From positions 1 to 14,566 of the forward strand of contig JAZRMZ010000029.1 in NCBI GenBank assembly GCA_045647905.1: DNA of 14,566 nucleotides, read 5' to 3'. The notes beneath the pieces are model-generated. The model saw only the letters and a program-made list of their open reading frames with translations, was not told the DNA's origin and searched no databases. Positions 1-8,600 of this stretch are shown one piece after another (position 1 is the stretch's first letter; every line of letters begins with the position of its first letter). A program made the translations under genes and the position numbers. This DNA comes from SIG440 sp045647905 (GTDB taxonomy: Bacteria; Bacillota; Clostridia; Monoglobales; Monoglobaceae).

Positions 1-131
1 CTGACTTTTGTTAGGTGTTTTTTTTGTTATAAAATAAATAATATTTTGGTGCGTTTTGATAACTTTGTGTAGTTTTAATAAAAATAAAAAAATGTTAAAA
101 TCTATATATGATAAAATAATGATGGGGTGAT
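1..131 (+). promoter_or_regulatory. A/T-rich upstream region with weak candidate promoter
   Basis: This stretch holds no gene and is very rich in A and T. The best sigma-A-like pair I can find is TTGATA at 56-61 (5 of 6 matches to the -35 consensus), a 17-base spacer, then TAAAAA at 79-84 (4 of 6 to the -10 consensus). An alternative -10-like TATAAAAT lies at 28-35 but has no convincing -35 at correct spacing. In such A/T-rich DNA these matches arise easily by chance, so this is only a candidate for the start of the operon. I see no clear operator, riboswitch or terminator, although the upstream gene lies outside the window. Confidence 0.35.
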
Positions 132-1094
132 ATGTTGAACGTATTAAAAAGAAAGAAGGAAGAGATGCCTAAGCATCTTAGCTCCAAAGGACTGCTTGCA
201 CGAATGGCGAGGTACAGATTTCTGTATTTGATTCTTGCTCCGGCACTGATTTTGGTTTTGCTGTTCTGTTATCTGCCTATGTTCGGTCTTGTAATAGCGT
301 TTCAGGATTATGACATAATAGGGGGAATAACGGAAAGTAAATTTGTCGGACTTGAAAACTTTGTGAAAATATTTACTATGCCGAAGTTTACAAAAGCCAT
401 AATAAATACTGTTAAATATAGCAGTGTTCAGCTGTTTTTGGGATTGCCCTTCCCGATAATACTTGCGCTTTTGTTTAACGAGCTGAGAATGCTGAAATTC
501 AAAAGAGTTGTTCAGACCATAAGCTATTTGCCGTACTTTTTGTCGTGGATATCGGTAGTAGGTATGTTTTCGGCATTCTTTGCGCTTGACGGTACATATA
601 ATACATTTATGGAAGCAATTGTTGGCGAATCGTATGAAGCAAAGAATGTTCTTACGGATGCGGATAACTTTCTTGGAATACTTTTCTGGACAAATATATG
701 GAAAAACATCGGATGGAACTCAATTATATTTCTTGCTGCAATAACGGGTATTGACCCGACGTTGTATGAAGCAGCTATGGTTGATGGATGTAACAGGTTT
801 AAGCAGGGCTTGTACATTACAATACCGTGCCTGCTGCCCACAATAGCGATAATATTCATAATGAATACAGCGAGCCTTGTCACGCTTAATTTTGAACAGG
901 TTTTCGGTTTCCAGAACATTTATATTCAGGAAGAAACAGAGGTTATCAACACTCTTGTTTACAGACAGGGTATATTGAATGCTGAATATTCGCTTTCAAC
1001 GGCCTTTGGAATGTTCCAGGGTGCAGTATCCTTTGCACTTGTGTGCATAACGAACTTTATTGTAAAACGTGTCAGCGGTGTTGGAATATGGTAA
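132..1094 (+). CDS. ABC sugar transporter permease, LplB-like (CUT1 family)
   Basis: This is an integral membrane subunit of a carbohydrate ABC importer. It forms half of the translocation pore with the permease encoded just downstream. The 320-residue protein has a basic N-terminus and about six membrane segments (roughly residues 31-56, 97-117, 130-152, 181-204, 232-252 and 289-311). The cytoplasmic EAA loop that docks the ATPase is clear: EAAMVDG starts at E213 and the loop ends in the IPCLLP stretch near 231-236. Length and the C-terminal RVSGVGIW tail fit the LplB group (COG4209) that handles complex oligosaccharides. The start is ATG at 132 after GGGGTGA at 124-130. A second in-frame ATG at 165, after AAGGAAG, would remove 11 residues and cannot be excluded. 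The stop codon overlaps the ribosome binding site of the next gene, so co-translation is likely. The substrate is not predictable. Confidence 0.93.
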   Translation: MLNVLKRKKEEMPKHLSSKGLLARMARYRFLYLILAPALILVLLFCYLPMFGLVIAFQDYDIIGGITESKFVGLENFVKIFTMPKFTKAIINTVKYSSVQLFLGLPFPIILALLFNELRMLKFKRVVQTISYLPYFLSWISVVGMFSAFFALDGTYNTFMEAIVGESYEAKNVLTDADNFLGILFWTNIWKNIGWNSIIFLAAITGIDPTLYEAAMVDGCNRFKQGLYITIPCLLPTIAIIFIMNTASLVTLNFEQVFGFQNIYIQEETEVINTLVYRQGILNAEYSLSTAFGMFQGAVSFALVCITNFIVKRVSGVGIW

Positions 1095-1100
1095 GGAGGT
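1093..1100 (+). promoter_or_regulatory. Ribosome binding site fixing the GTG start of the second permease
   Basis: AAGGAGGT is a near-perfect anti-16S match placed 7 bases before the GTG at 1108. It overlaps the TAA stop of the upstream permease (1092-1094). It supports the GTG start rather than the nearby TTG at 1104, which lies in another frame. Confidence 0.85.
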
Positions 1101-1107
1101 GTCTTGA

Positions 1108-2001
1108 GTGAAAAAGAGTTTTGGAGAAAAAGTATTTGATGTATTTTTGGTTGTGTTTATGGTGCTTATGTGTGTTATCATGATATATCCGTATCTCAAT
1201 CAGCTTGCAATATCACTTAATGACGGTACTGATACCATGTTGGGCGGCATTACCATTTATCCGCGAAAGTGGACCTGGTCGAACTATGATACCATCTTTT
1301 CCAATGAATCGCTGATTCGTTCGACATTGGTTACCGTAATAACTGTTATCTGTTCCACGGTTCTCACACTTGCAGTTTGTGTTGGGGCGGCTTATGCAAT
1401 AAAAAAGAAGGATTTACCGTTCAGAAATGCAATTATATGGATTCTTCTCCTGCCCAGCTATATATCTGCAGGTGTAATACCTACATTTATATTGTTCCGG
1501 TATTTGCATCTTATGAATAATATCCTTGTTTACATACTTCCATCGGCATTTACATTCTATAATGTCATTATTATAAGAACGTTTTTGAATTCATTGCCTG
1601 TTGCTCTTGAAGAAGCGGCATATATTGAGGGTGCCAATGAAATGCAGATACTTTATAAGATAATACTGCCTCTTTGTAAACCGGTTCTTGCAACAGTTGC
1701 TCTATGGACAATGGTTGCATCATGGAACGACTGGACAACTACGCTTTACTACGTAAACGAACCTTCGCTTTTCAAACTTCAGTATATTATACAGCAGATA
1801 ATAAAACAAAGCGAGGTGGTGCAGAAAATGGTAAATGATTCGGCACTTATGGGAGGTTCAACAAGCGTGCGTGCAAGGCCGACTTCAGAATCGGTGAAAG
1901 CTGCGGCAATCATTTTTTCAACATTACCCATTATTTGCACATACCCGTTTCTGCAGAAATATTTTGTTAAGGGTGTAGCAATTGGAGCAGTTAAAGATTA
2001 A
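1108..2001 (+). CDS. ABC sugar transporter permease, YtcP-like (CUT1 family)
   Basis: This is the second membrane subunit of the importer and the partner of the LplB-like permease 13 bases upstream. It has 297 residues with six probable membrane segments (about 10-28, 72-98, 108-131, 138-157, 190-206 and 264-281). The EAA loop is seen as EEAAYIEGANE starting at E168 and continuing to the ILPLCKP stretch, followed by the conserved ASWNDW sequence around 204-209. The C-terminus (QKYFVKGVAIGAVKD) is typical of the YtcP branch of COG0395. Translation starts at GTG. LplB/YtcP pairs with a LipO-type lipoprotein are a standard arrangement in Bacillota for uptake of oligosaccharides from plant or host polysaccharides. 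This is family knowledge and does not identify the sugar. Confidence 0.94.
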   Translation: MKKSFGEKVFDVFLVVFMVLMCVIMIYPYLNQLAISLNDGTDTMLGGITIYPRKWTWSNYDTIFSNESLIRSTLVTVITVICSTVLTLAVCVGAAYAIKKKDLPFRNAIIWILLLPSYISAGVIPTFILFRYLHLMNNILVYILPSAFTFYNVIIIRTFLNSLPVALEEAAYIEGANEMQILYKIILPLCKPVLATVALWTMVASWNDWTTTLYYVNEPSLFKLQYIIQQIIKQSEVVQKMVNDSALMGGSTSVRARPTSESVKAAAIIFSTLPIICTYPFLQKYFVKGVAIGAVKD

Positions 2002-2035
2002 AAAAAATATTTTATAATAAATAGGAGGAATTTTT

Positions 2036-3847
2036 ATGAAACGTTTGAAAAAAATCATTTCAGGTCTTCTTGTAGCATGTTTTTTACTCGGCAGTCTTTC
2101 TGCCTGTAAACAAGAAGAACCGAAATCACCGGTGGTAACTCAGGACGGAAAATTTGTTCCCCAAAAAGATATGGAAGTAACTGTATGGGTGACACAGGGT
2201 TCTGACTATGTTCCGCTTGTTGAGGCAAAGGAGAATCTTGTAGGTCAGTGGCTTCAGGAGAAAACAAAGGTAAAGATTAAAAATACTTACGGTAACGGCG
2301 GCGGTCAGTGGGAAGGCGTACTTGCAAGACTTATTGCAGGAAACAACTTTCCTGAGCTTGTAGCCTGCGGCGGCGGACAGGGTCCTGCACACTTTGCAAA
2401 AATTGCAGAAGCGGACAAAATCTGGGAATTGACTCCTGAAATGCTTCAGAAGTATGCACCGGATGTATGGGAAAGCGTTCCGCAGGAAATGTGGGAGAGA
2501 ATGAAGGTTAACGGAAAGATATATGGAGTTCCGTATAACTTCCCTGTGGACAGAAGAATAGACCCGGATATTTCGGACGAAGAAATTGCTGCGGCAGGTA
2601 AGCTTTATACTGACGTAGGAACATCAATATGGATAAGAGACGATATTTTGCAGATGCTCTATCCTGATGCGTTGAGCTATAATGATATGCTTGAGCTTCT
2701 GGAAAAAGAGGGTAAGCCTATTGGTGACTATATATATGATGTGCCGATTGAGAGCACAGAGGATATAATTAAACTTATGAGGGATATTGATGCTCTCGAT
2801 TTAAAGGTAGGAAAGAAAGATGTATACACATTCGGTTATGCCGGTGCTGACTGCTGGCAGCCTCTTGCACTTTTTGGTGCACAGCTTATGGGATATGTGG
2901 GACATCATTATATTTCTTCATGGGATACTAAAAACGAAAAAATTATAATTCCGCTTCTTGAAGATGTTGTTAAGGAAGGAGCTCTGCTTCAGAATCAGAT
3001 GTTAAGAGAAGGTATAATTGATCCGGACAGTTTGGTGCATACAGATGCACAGTTCAAGGAGAAAGTATTAAACGGTCAATATGCGATGGCAATTATTTCA
3101 GCAGCAGGTCATCCGCCCTTTGTGAATGATACAATTGCAAAATCAGGCAAAGATTTCCGTTACAGACCGCTCTATACAAAGGTCAAAGCCGCAGAAGGTT
3201 ATGAGGTGACCGAGCAACCGATTTCATGGGGTGATTCTGTAGGTATCCTGAAGACAGTAAAGGAAGAAGACCTTCCTCAGATACTTAACTGGATGAATGT
3301 GCAGTTCACCGATGAATGGGAGGAAATCCGTAACTGGGGACCTAAGGACGCTGGCCTTTATGTGGAGAATGAAGATGGTACAAGAACTTTTGTAAATGAC
3401 GAGTTCAACAAAAAATATATATACCATCAGGAAAATAATCTGAACGATGAAGATTGCATGGGTCTTGATACAACTTGCGGACCGTTCACCATGAAGTTTA
3501 AACTTAACAGTAAATGGAATCCGATGATATACAATAAGGTTGCAACTTATGGTATGGTTCCGGAGGACGGAGGAAAATTCAGTCCTGACAGTGAGCATGT
3601 TATAACACCTGTACCGGCGCCGCCGTCAGATGTATGGGCTGCAGAGTATGCAGAACTGGATACTGTTATAAAATTTTGGTCATCACGCTCACAGTGGGAA
3701 GATCCGTTTAAGCTTACACTTGTTGCCAAATCTGACGAAGAATTCAATGCAAAATGGGAAGCAGCAATTAAGAACATGAAGGATATTGTTGATGTTGACA
3801 AGATGGCGGAGGAAATGACAAAGATTGCTAAAGAAACACTTAAATAA
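2036..3847 (+). CDS. Extracellular solute-binding lipoprotein, LipO-like
   Basis: This is the substrate-capturing subunit of the importer, anchored to the outer face of the membrane. The signal peptide has a KRLKK basic end, a hydrophobic core and a lipobox L21-S-A-C24, so Cys24 should be lipidated. The mature part begins with a charged linker, then strands such as MEVTVWVTQ, and continues in the family-1 (COG1653) binding fold. Segments such as NGKIYGVPYN and the Trp-rich C-terminal half (QWEDP, SRSQW) suit stacking on sugar rings. At 603 residues it is longer than the common 400-550 of sugar-binding proteins, as is usual for the LipO group paired with LplB/YtcP. AGGAGG at 2023-2028 lies 7 bases before the ATG. 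The gene follows the permease by 34 A/T-rich bases, probably in the same operon. No ATPase gene lies beside it. Confidence 0.93.
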   Translation: MKRLKKIISGLLVACFLLGSLSACKQEEPKSPVVTQDGKFVPQKDMEVTVWVTQGSDYVPLVEAKENLVGQWLQEKTKVKIKNTYGNGGGQWEGVLARLIAGNNFPELVACGGGQGPAHFAKIAEADKIWELTPEMLQKYAPDVWESVPQEMWERMKVNGKIYGVPYNFPVDRRIDPDISDEEIAAAGKLYTDVGTSIWIRDDILQMLYPDALSYNDMLELLEKEGKPIGDYIYDVPIESTEDIIKLMRDIDALDLKVGKKDVYTFGYAGADCWQPLALFGAQLMGYVGHHYISSWDTKNEKIIIPLLEDVVKEGALLQNQMLREGIIDPDSLVHTDAQFKEKVLNGQYAMAIISAAGHPPFVNDTIAKSGKDFRYRPLYTKVKAAEGYEVTEQPISWGDSVGILKTVKEEDLPQILNWMNVQFTDEWEEIRNWGPKDAGLYVENEDGTRTFVNDEFNKKYIYHQENNLNDEDCMGLDTTCGPFTMKFKLNSKWNPMIYNKVATYGMVPEDGGKFSPDSEHVITPVPAPPSDVWAAEYAELDTVIKFWSSRSQWEDPFKLTLVAKSDEEFNAKWEAAIKNMKDIVDVDKMAEEMTKIAKETLK

Positions 3848-3868
3848 CAGAAAGGAAGGGTATCTGAT

Positions 3869-5611
3869 TTGAAGCATTTTAAATTTTTATCAGTTGTATC
3901 GCTTGCTTTGCTTTTTTCGTTACCGCATGCGGCATATTCGGCGGAATCGTATCCGGTCTCAAAGACAGAGCTTGTGAATGTTGCTGAATGTAAACCGATT
4001 GTGTCAAGCCATCCGCACACTCATACAATTGAAGGTTGGGAAATTACAAACCTTACAGATGGTGACAGGAGCACATTTACCGTTTCTGAATTCGGCCCGG
4101 ACATAGCCGGTCAGGAATCTTTTACAATCGACCTTTTGAGAAGATGTAAGGTTGAAAAGATTGAGGTTTTTGACCGTCACGACTATGATGTGAGTACAGG
4201 AAGAGCAAACTTTGATATCATTGGTGCAAATAATGAGGATTTTTCTGATGGTGTAACCCTTGGTAGCCTTGGTTCAATTGATGACACGCTGTTTCCGCAT
4301 GGCGGGGCATATACAATTGAGTTGGATGGTAAGGATGCATACAGGTATATCAAGTTTCAGAAAACAGCATCGGGAGATTATCAGTACGCAGAAATAAAAG
4401 TTTGGGCAAACCAGACGGTGACCGATGTTGCAAGAGGAACCAAGGCAGACAAAATCATAACGGATGCATTGAATGACAACAGTCATTGGGTATATGATTT
4501 TGCACCGCCTGAGGCTGCATTTGATGGTGAAACATCAACCTTCTGGCTTGAAGACGGTTCAGCTTACAGATATTACAGAGTAGATCTTGGAAAACCGTAT
4601 CATATAGGTATGATAGAAATGACTCCGCGTGATATGTCTGCAGACGAAAGTATGGGAGATATATGGGGTAAAAAGTATATCAAACTTTACGGAAGCAACA
4701 CGGATGCTACGGATAATACGATTTTTGACCCATACAGTGCTCCTCCGACGGATGCCGAGGCAGAAGAACTGGGCTTTAAAAAGCTTGCTCAGGTGGGAGC
4801 TGATAATCCGGTAGACGGCGATATGGTATTCCCTTCATTGTGGGTTCCGGAGGGTACGGAGGATGTAAACGGTAAGCCCGGTAAGTTCCAGGCTACAGTA
4901 GACGATACAGAAGCATATCAATATATTACATATAAACACTATATGTCTCTTGGGGCATCTCTTTCTACATTTTCACTTTATGTGGTTCATCCTCAGGTGA
5001 ACAGTGCTGAGATTGACGGTGATACAGTTGTTGTGAATTTCAGCGATGAAATGGACACATCAACTCTTAGTGAAGAAAGTGTTACAGTTTTTGTTGGTGA
5101 AGAGCAGATTATGGTTGATGCAGAATTCCCTGATGCATATACAATGATGCTCAAGCTTGATAAAACTTATTTTGACTCAAAGATAAGGGTTGTGATTTCT
5201 GAAGATGCACAAAATCTGAAGGAAGTGGGCTTGGCAACCGAGACAACCTTAAATCTCATTTCTCCGCCTGCAATAGAGGTTTGTGAATTCAGAATTCAGG
5301 ATAAAAAAGAGGGCGAAGGAAATGAAATTACTTCACTTGAGGGGGTTACGGAAGCCGGAGCATATATTACTGTGAAGAACAATATGGCAGAGGAAAGTGA
5401 AGATATAATTGTTCTTACGGTTCTGTTTGATCAAAACAATACAGTGACCCAAATAAACGAGGTGCGTGCAACGTTACTTCCTCTTGCAGACCCAACGACT
5501 ATTGTGTGCGGCTTTGACATAGAAGACGGGGAAAACTGCCGTTTGGCAACCTTTATATGGAAGGATTATGATCTTATGAAGCCTTGGGTTAATTATAAAT
5601 CAATCCGATAG
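3869..5611 (+). CDS. Secreted protein with two discoidin-like domains, a Big_5-like domain and a shared C-terminal domain
   Basis: This is a secreted, probably non-catalytic glycan-binding protein of 580 residues. A signal peptide ends near AAYSA (about residue 25). Residues about 36-180 form an F5/8 type C-like beta-sandwich (NLTDGDRSTF, FTIDL, YRYIKFQ, AEIKVWA). Residues about 184-372 form a second one (AFDGETSTFW, YYRVDLG, IKLYGSN), with a long insertion before YQYITYK. Residues about 375-464 look like a bacterial Ig-like Big_5/SbsA-type domain (VVVNFSDEMDTSTL). Residues 466-580 form a C-terminal beta domain that recurs in the next gene. I see no active site, LPXTG motif, SLH repeat or membrane anchor. 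The start is TTG at 3869, 8 bases after AAAGGAAGGG, and leads directly into the signal peptide. The gene lies 21 bases after the binding lipoprotein, so the same transcript is likely. Ligand specificity is unknown. Confidence 0.85.
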   Translation: MKHFKFLSVVSLALLFSLPHAAYSAESYPVSKTELVNVAECKPIVSSHPHTHTIEGWEITNLTDGDRSTFTVSEFGPDIAGQESFTIDLLRRCKVEKIEVFDRHDYDVSTGRANFDIIGANNEDFSDGVTLGSLGSIDDTLFPHGGAYTIELDGKDAYRYIKFQKTASGDYQYAEIKVWANQTVTDVARGTKADKIITDALNDNSHWVYDFAPPEAAFDGETSTFWLEDGSAYRYYRVDLGKPYHIGMIEMTPRDMSADESMGDIWGKKYIKLYGSNTDATDNTIFDPYSAPPTDAEAEELGFKKLAQVGADNPVDGDMVFPSLWVPEGTEDVNGKPGKFQATVDDTEAYQYITYKHYMSLGASLSTFSLYVVHPQVNSAEIDGDTVVVNFSDEMDTSTLSEESVTVFVGEEQIMVDAEFPDAYTMMLKLDKTYFDSKIRVVISEDAQNLKEVGLATETTLNLISPPAIEVCEFRIQDKKEGEGNEITSLEGVTEAGAYITVKNNMAEESEDIIVLTVLFDQNNTVTQINEVRATLLPLADPTTIVCGFDIEDGENCRLATFIWKDYDLMKPWVNYKSIR

Positions 5612-5665
5612 AAGATGAAAATTATTCTTTCAGAAATGTAAAAAAATATAATGAGGTGTAAAATT

Positions 5666-8600
5666 ATGAAAACAAAGTATTTTTCAAAACTGACATCATG
5701 GATTCTTGCACTTGTAATGTTATTTACGATTCTCCCTGCAAATCTGGTATTTGCATCTGAAACAACGGTTGAGAACGGAACTTCGATAGCTTCGAGAGAG
5801 GCTGTTGACGCAGATATACGTATCGGTATTTTCGGTGATACACATGTTACTGTAGATCCTATATGGACAACGGCAGAAGCCGGCGTTGGCGGCGTAATGG
5901 AAGCATTCAAAATTATTGATACAAATATGGATGCTTTCGCAATGCCCGGAGATGTTATCTTTAATGTTGACCCGGCTCAGGAAAAAACACAGGATGATAA
6001 AGTTAAATATCAGGCTGTAATAGACAAGATGAAAGAGGATTTCCCCGGCCTTGATTACGGTGATTCGGCACAGGCAGATTCAGAGAATAAGAATAAGGTT
6101 ATATGGTCAATGGGTAACCACGAAATTACTCTTGGTGCTTATGAAAACAGTGTTACCAAATTTGATAATGACAGAACATGGCAGGCAGAGGTTGCCAACA
6201 ATGTAGAATTGTATGAAGAATTCTTCGGCCATGATGCTTGTTACAGCACAACAGTAAATGGTTATACATTTGTTACAGCAGAGCCTTACGATTATCTTAA
6301 TAACTATGTAAGTCCTGCTGACAAAACAGTTATGTCAGCCCTTGAAGCTCAGGCAAAAGCACTTCTTGAAGCAGGTCTTGCGGCAGATGAAACAAAGCCG
6401 GTGTTCTATCTTCAGCATGAAATGATGGATCAGACCGGATATGCCGGCAGCAGTACCTCGCCTATGAGAAACTCTGCAGAATTCCAGCAGTTTGTTTTCA
6501 ACAATCCGAGAATCGTGGTAATAAGCGGACACGCCCATGTGCCTTCAAACGACCCCAGAATGATCTGGCAGTCAGAAAACGGTTCTACCCATATAAATAT
6601 TCCTGCAGCTGCAGGTTCAACCCATAAATTCGGTACCGGCGATGAGGTAACTGAGACAAGTGACGCTACAAGATATCATGAGTCGGCTTCTCACGCACTC
6701 CTTCTTGAAGCTACAGGTGCTGAAGTTGCATTGCGCAGATTTGATGTAAAGACAAAAAAATATATTGGTGAGCCCATTGTATTTACACCCGGTGTTGCTG
6801 ATGCAAAGTATACCAACGCAAAATTCACCACAGCAAAAGAATCAACAGTAAATAAACCATACTTCAATGAGGACGCTGCAATTTCTGTTTCAGATGTTAC
6901 GAACAGTACAGCAAATGTGTCGTTCCCTGTTGCACATAAGGACGGTGAATCTGCAGAGGGACTTCAGGACTCATTTGTTCATACCTACACAGTAACAGTC
7001 ACAAACAAAAATACAGGCAATGTAGTTAATACTGTTAAAAGACTTGAAGACTTCTGGAGAGCAGAGGCAAACAAGCGTACAATGCGGTCATTCTCACTCA
7101 GCAATCTTTCAAGAAATACAGAGTATGAAATATCAATCGTAGCTTCTTCTTCGCTTGGTCAGAAGAGTGAGCCCCTTACCAAAACATTTACAACAACAAA
7201 TGAAAAAACGGCGGAAGAACTTGCGCTTACCACAAAAACAGACCTTAAAAATGTGGCATACGGCAAGACTCCCACATCAACTCTTAGCAGTGCATCAAAT
7301 CTTGCAAACATTGTTGACGGAAAAACGGATACAATGCACTCAGGTACATACAGCAGCGGCGATTATATCCTCTTTGATTTGGGAAGACGTTACAATATTG
7401 AAAAGATAGTTTTGAATTCTTATACAGACGGCAGTGGAGCAAAGAGAGGCTTTGTTCTTGAGGCATCTAATGACCCTGCATTCCCGAAGGGCAAAACGGA
7501 GGAACTTTATGTATGCGCACACAACGTAAGTTCCAATAAAGATTTTGACAGTGATAACAACCTTACGCTGAATTTCAGCGGTTCAAATGACTACAGATAT
7601 TTGAGATACAGAAGAACTGTTGACGGATGGTATATCTATGTTGGCGATTTTCAGGTATATGCAAGAGAATATATCACTGAGGTTTCAAGAAATAAACCTG
7701 TTGAAGCAAACATCAGCGGTTATGCTGCAAATCCTGCATCGTATGCTGTAAATGGCAAAAGCGATAAGGGCTGGTGGTCAGCGTATCCGGGAGCATCAGG
7801 CGGTAAATATAAAGCCTTTGGCACAGATGAAATTCTGGACTATCTTGTGGTAGATCTTGAAGCAAGCTTGCCGGTTAACCTTATTGAAATTGAATATCCA
7901 AAGGGAATTGACGATAATACAGCATCAAGACAGGGATGGTCGGTATACGGAAGTACAGAGCTTCCTGAAAAAGTGTCTTCAACAGGAACCGATGTTGTTT
8001 CTTACAGACCTGATATGGTGACTTCAACCATGCCCTCTATGTTTACTCAGCTTTGTTCAACAAGTTCAGGCTACTATTTGCCCCAATACGGTACAACACC
8101 CCTTGAAATGAAAGGAAATCTGCATACTTCCACAGGATATGTAAAGCAGAATGTGAATACAGCCGGAAAGGTTTACAGATATATTACTTTCAAAAAGCTC
8201 AACAAGAATATTGCACAGCTTGGCGAAGTGAGAGCATTTGTAACAAATCCGACTTTAAACAGTGTAAAGATTAACGGCGAAACCATAACACTTTCGTTCT
8301 CTGATGCTATGGATACTGCGACACTCACAAGCGATAATATAAAAATTTATAATACTTCGGGTGTTGAAATAGAAGATGCAGTTCTGACTCCTTCTGCTGA
8401 CGGATACGAGGTTGCAGTTACAAATGCTCCCGATGCTCAGAAGGTTGAAATTAATTATAACTTAAAGAGCGCATCCAATGTGGAAATTGCGGGTGCACTG
8501 ACACGTTATATTGCAAAGGATGTTAACCTTGAAGGCAAGCCCATAATAAACGAAGAAAATGTTAATGTTGCAATGGGCAAGTCGGTGACTGTATCGGGAA

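Noticed and set aside
46..66. Possible catabolite-responsive (cre-like) site on the minus strand
   Set aside because: Only an AAAACG core matches. At least four consensus positions fail, which is not better than chance in such A/T-rich DNA.
3547..4020. Minus-strand open frame spanning the junction of the lipoprotein and discoidin genes
   Set aside because: It covers the ends of two well-supported plus-strand genes and the ribosome binding site between them. The translated Ser/Cys-rich sequence shows no domain.
5651..5665. Upstream ATG at 5651 as start of the phosphoesterase
   Set aside because: It overlaps the GAGGTG that best serves as ribosome binding site for the ATG at 5666, has no good site of its own, and adds MRCKI ahead of a normal signal peptide.
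7155..7409. Small plus-strand open frame inside the phosphoesterase gene
   Set aside because: It is in another frame of a continuous, domain-rich gene, and is Lys/Gln/Leu-rich with no ribosome binding site of its own worth noting.
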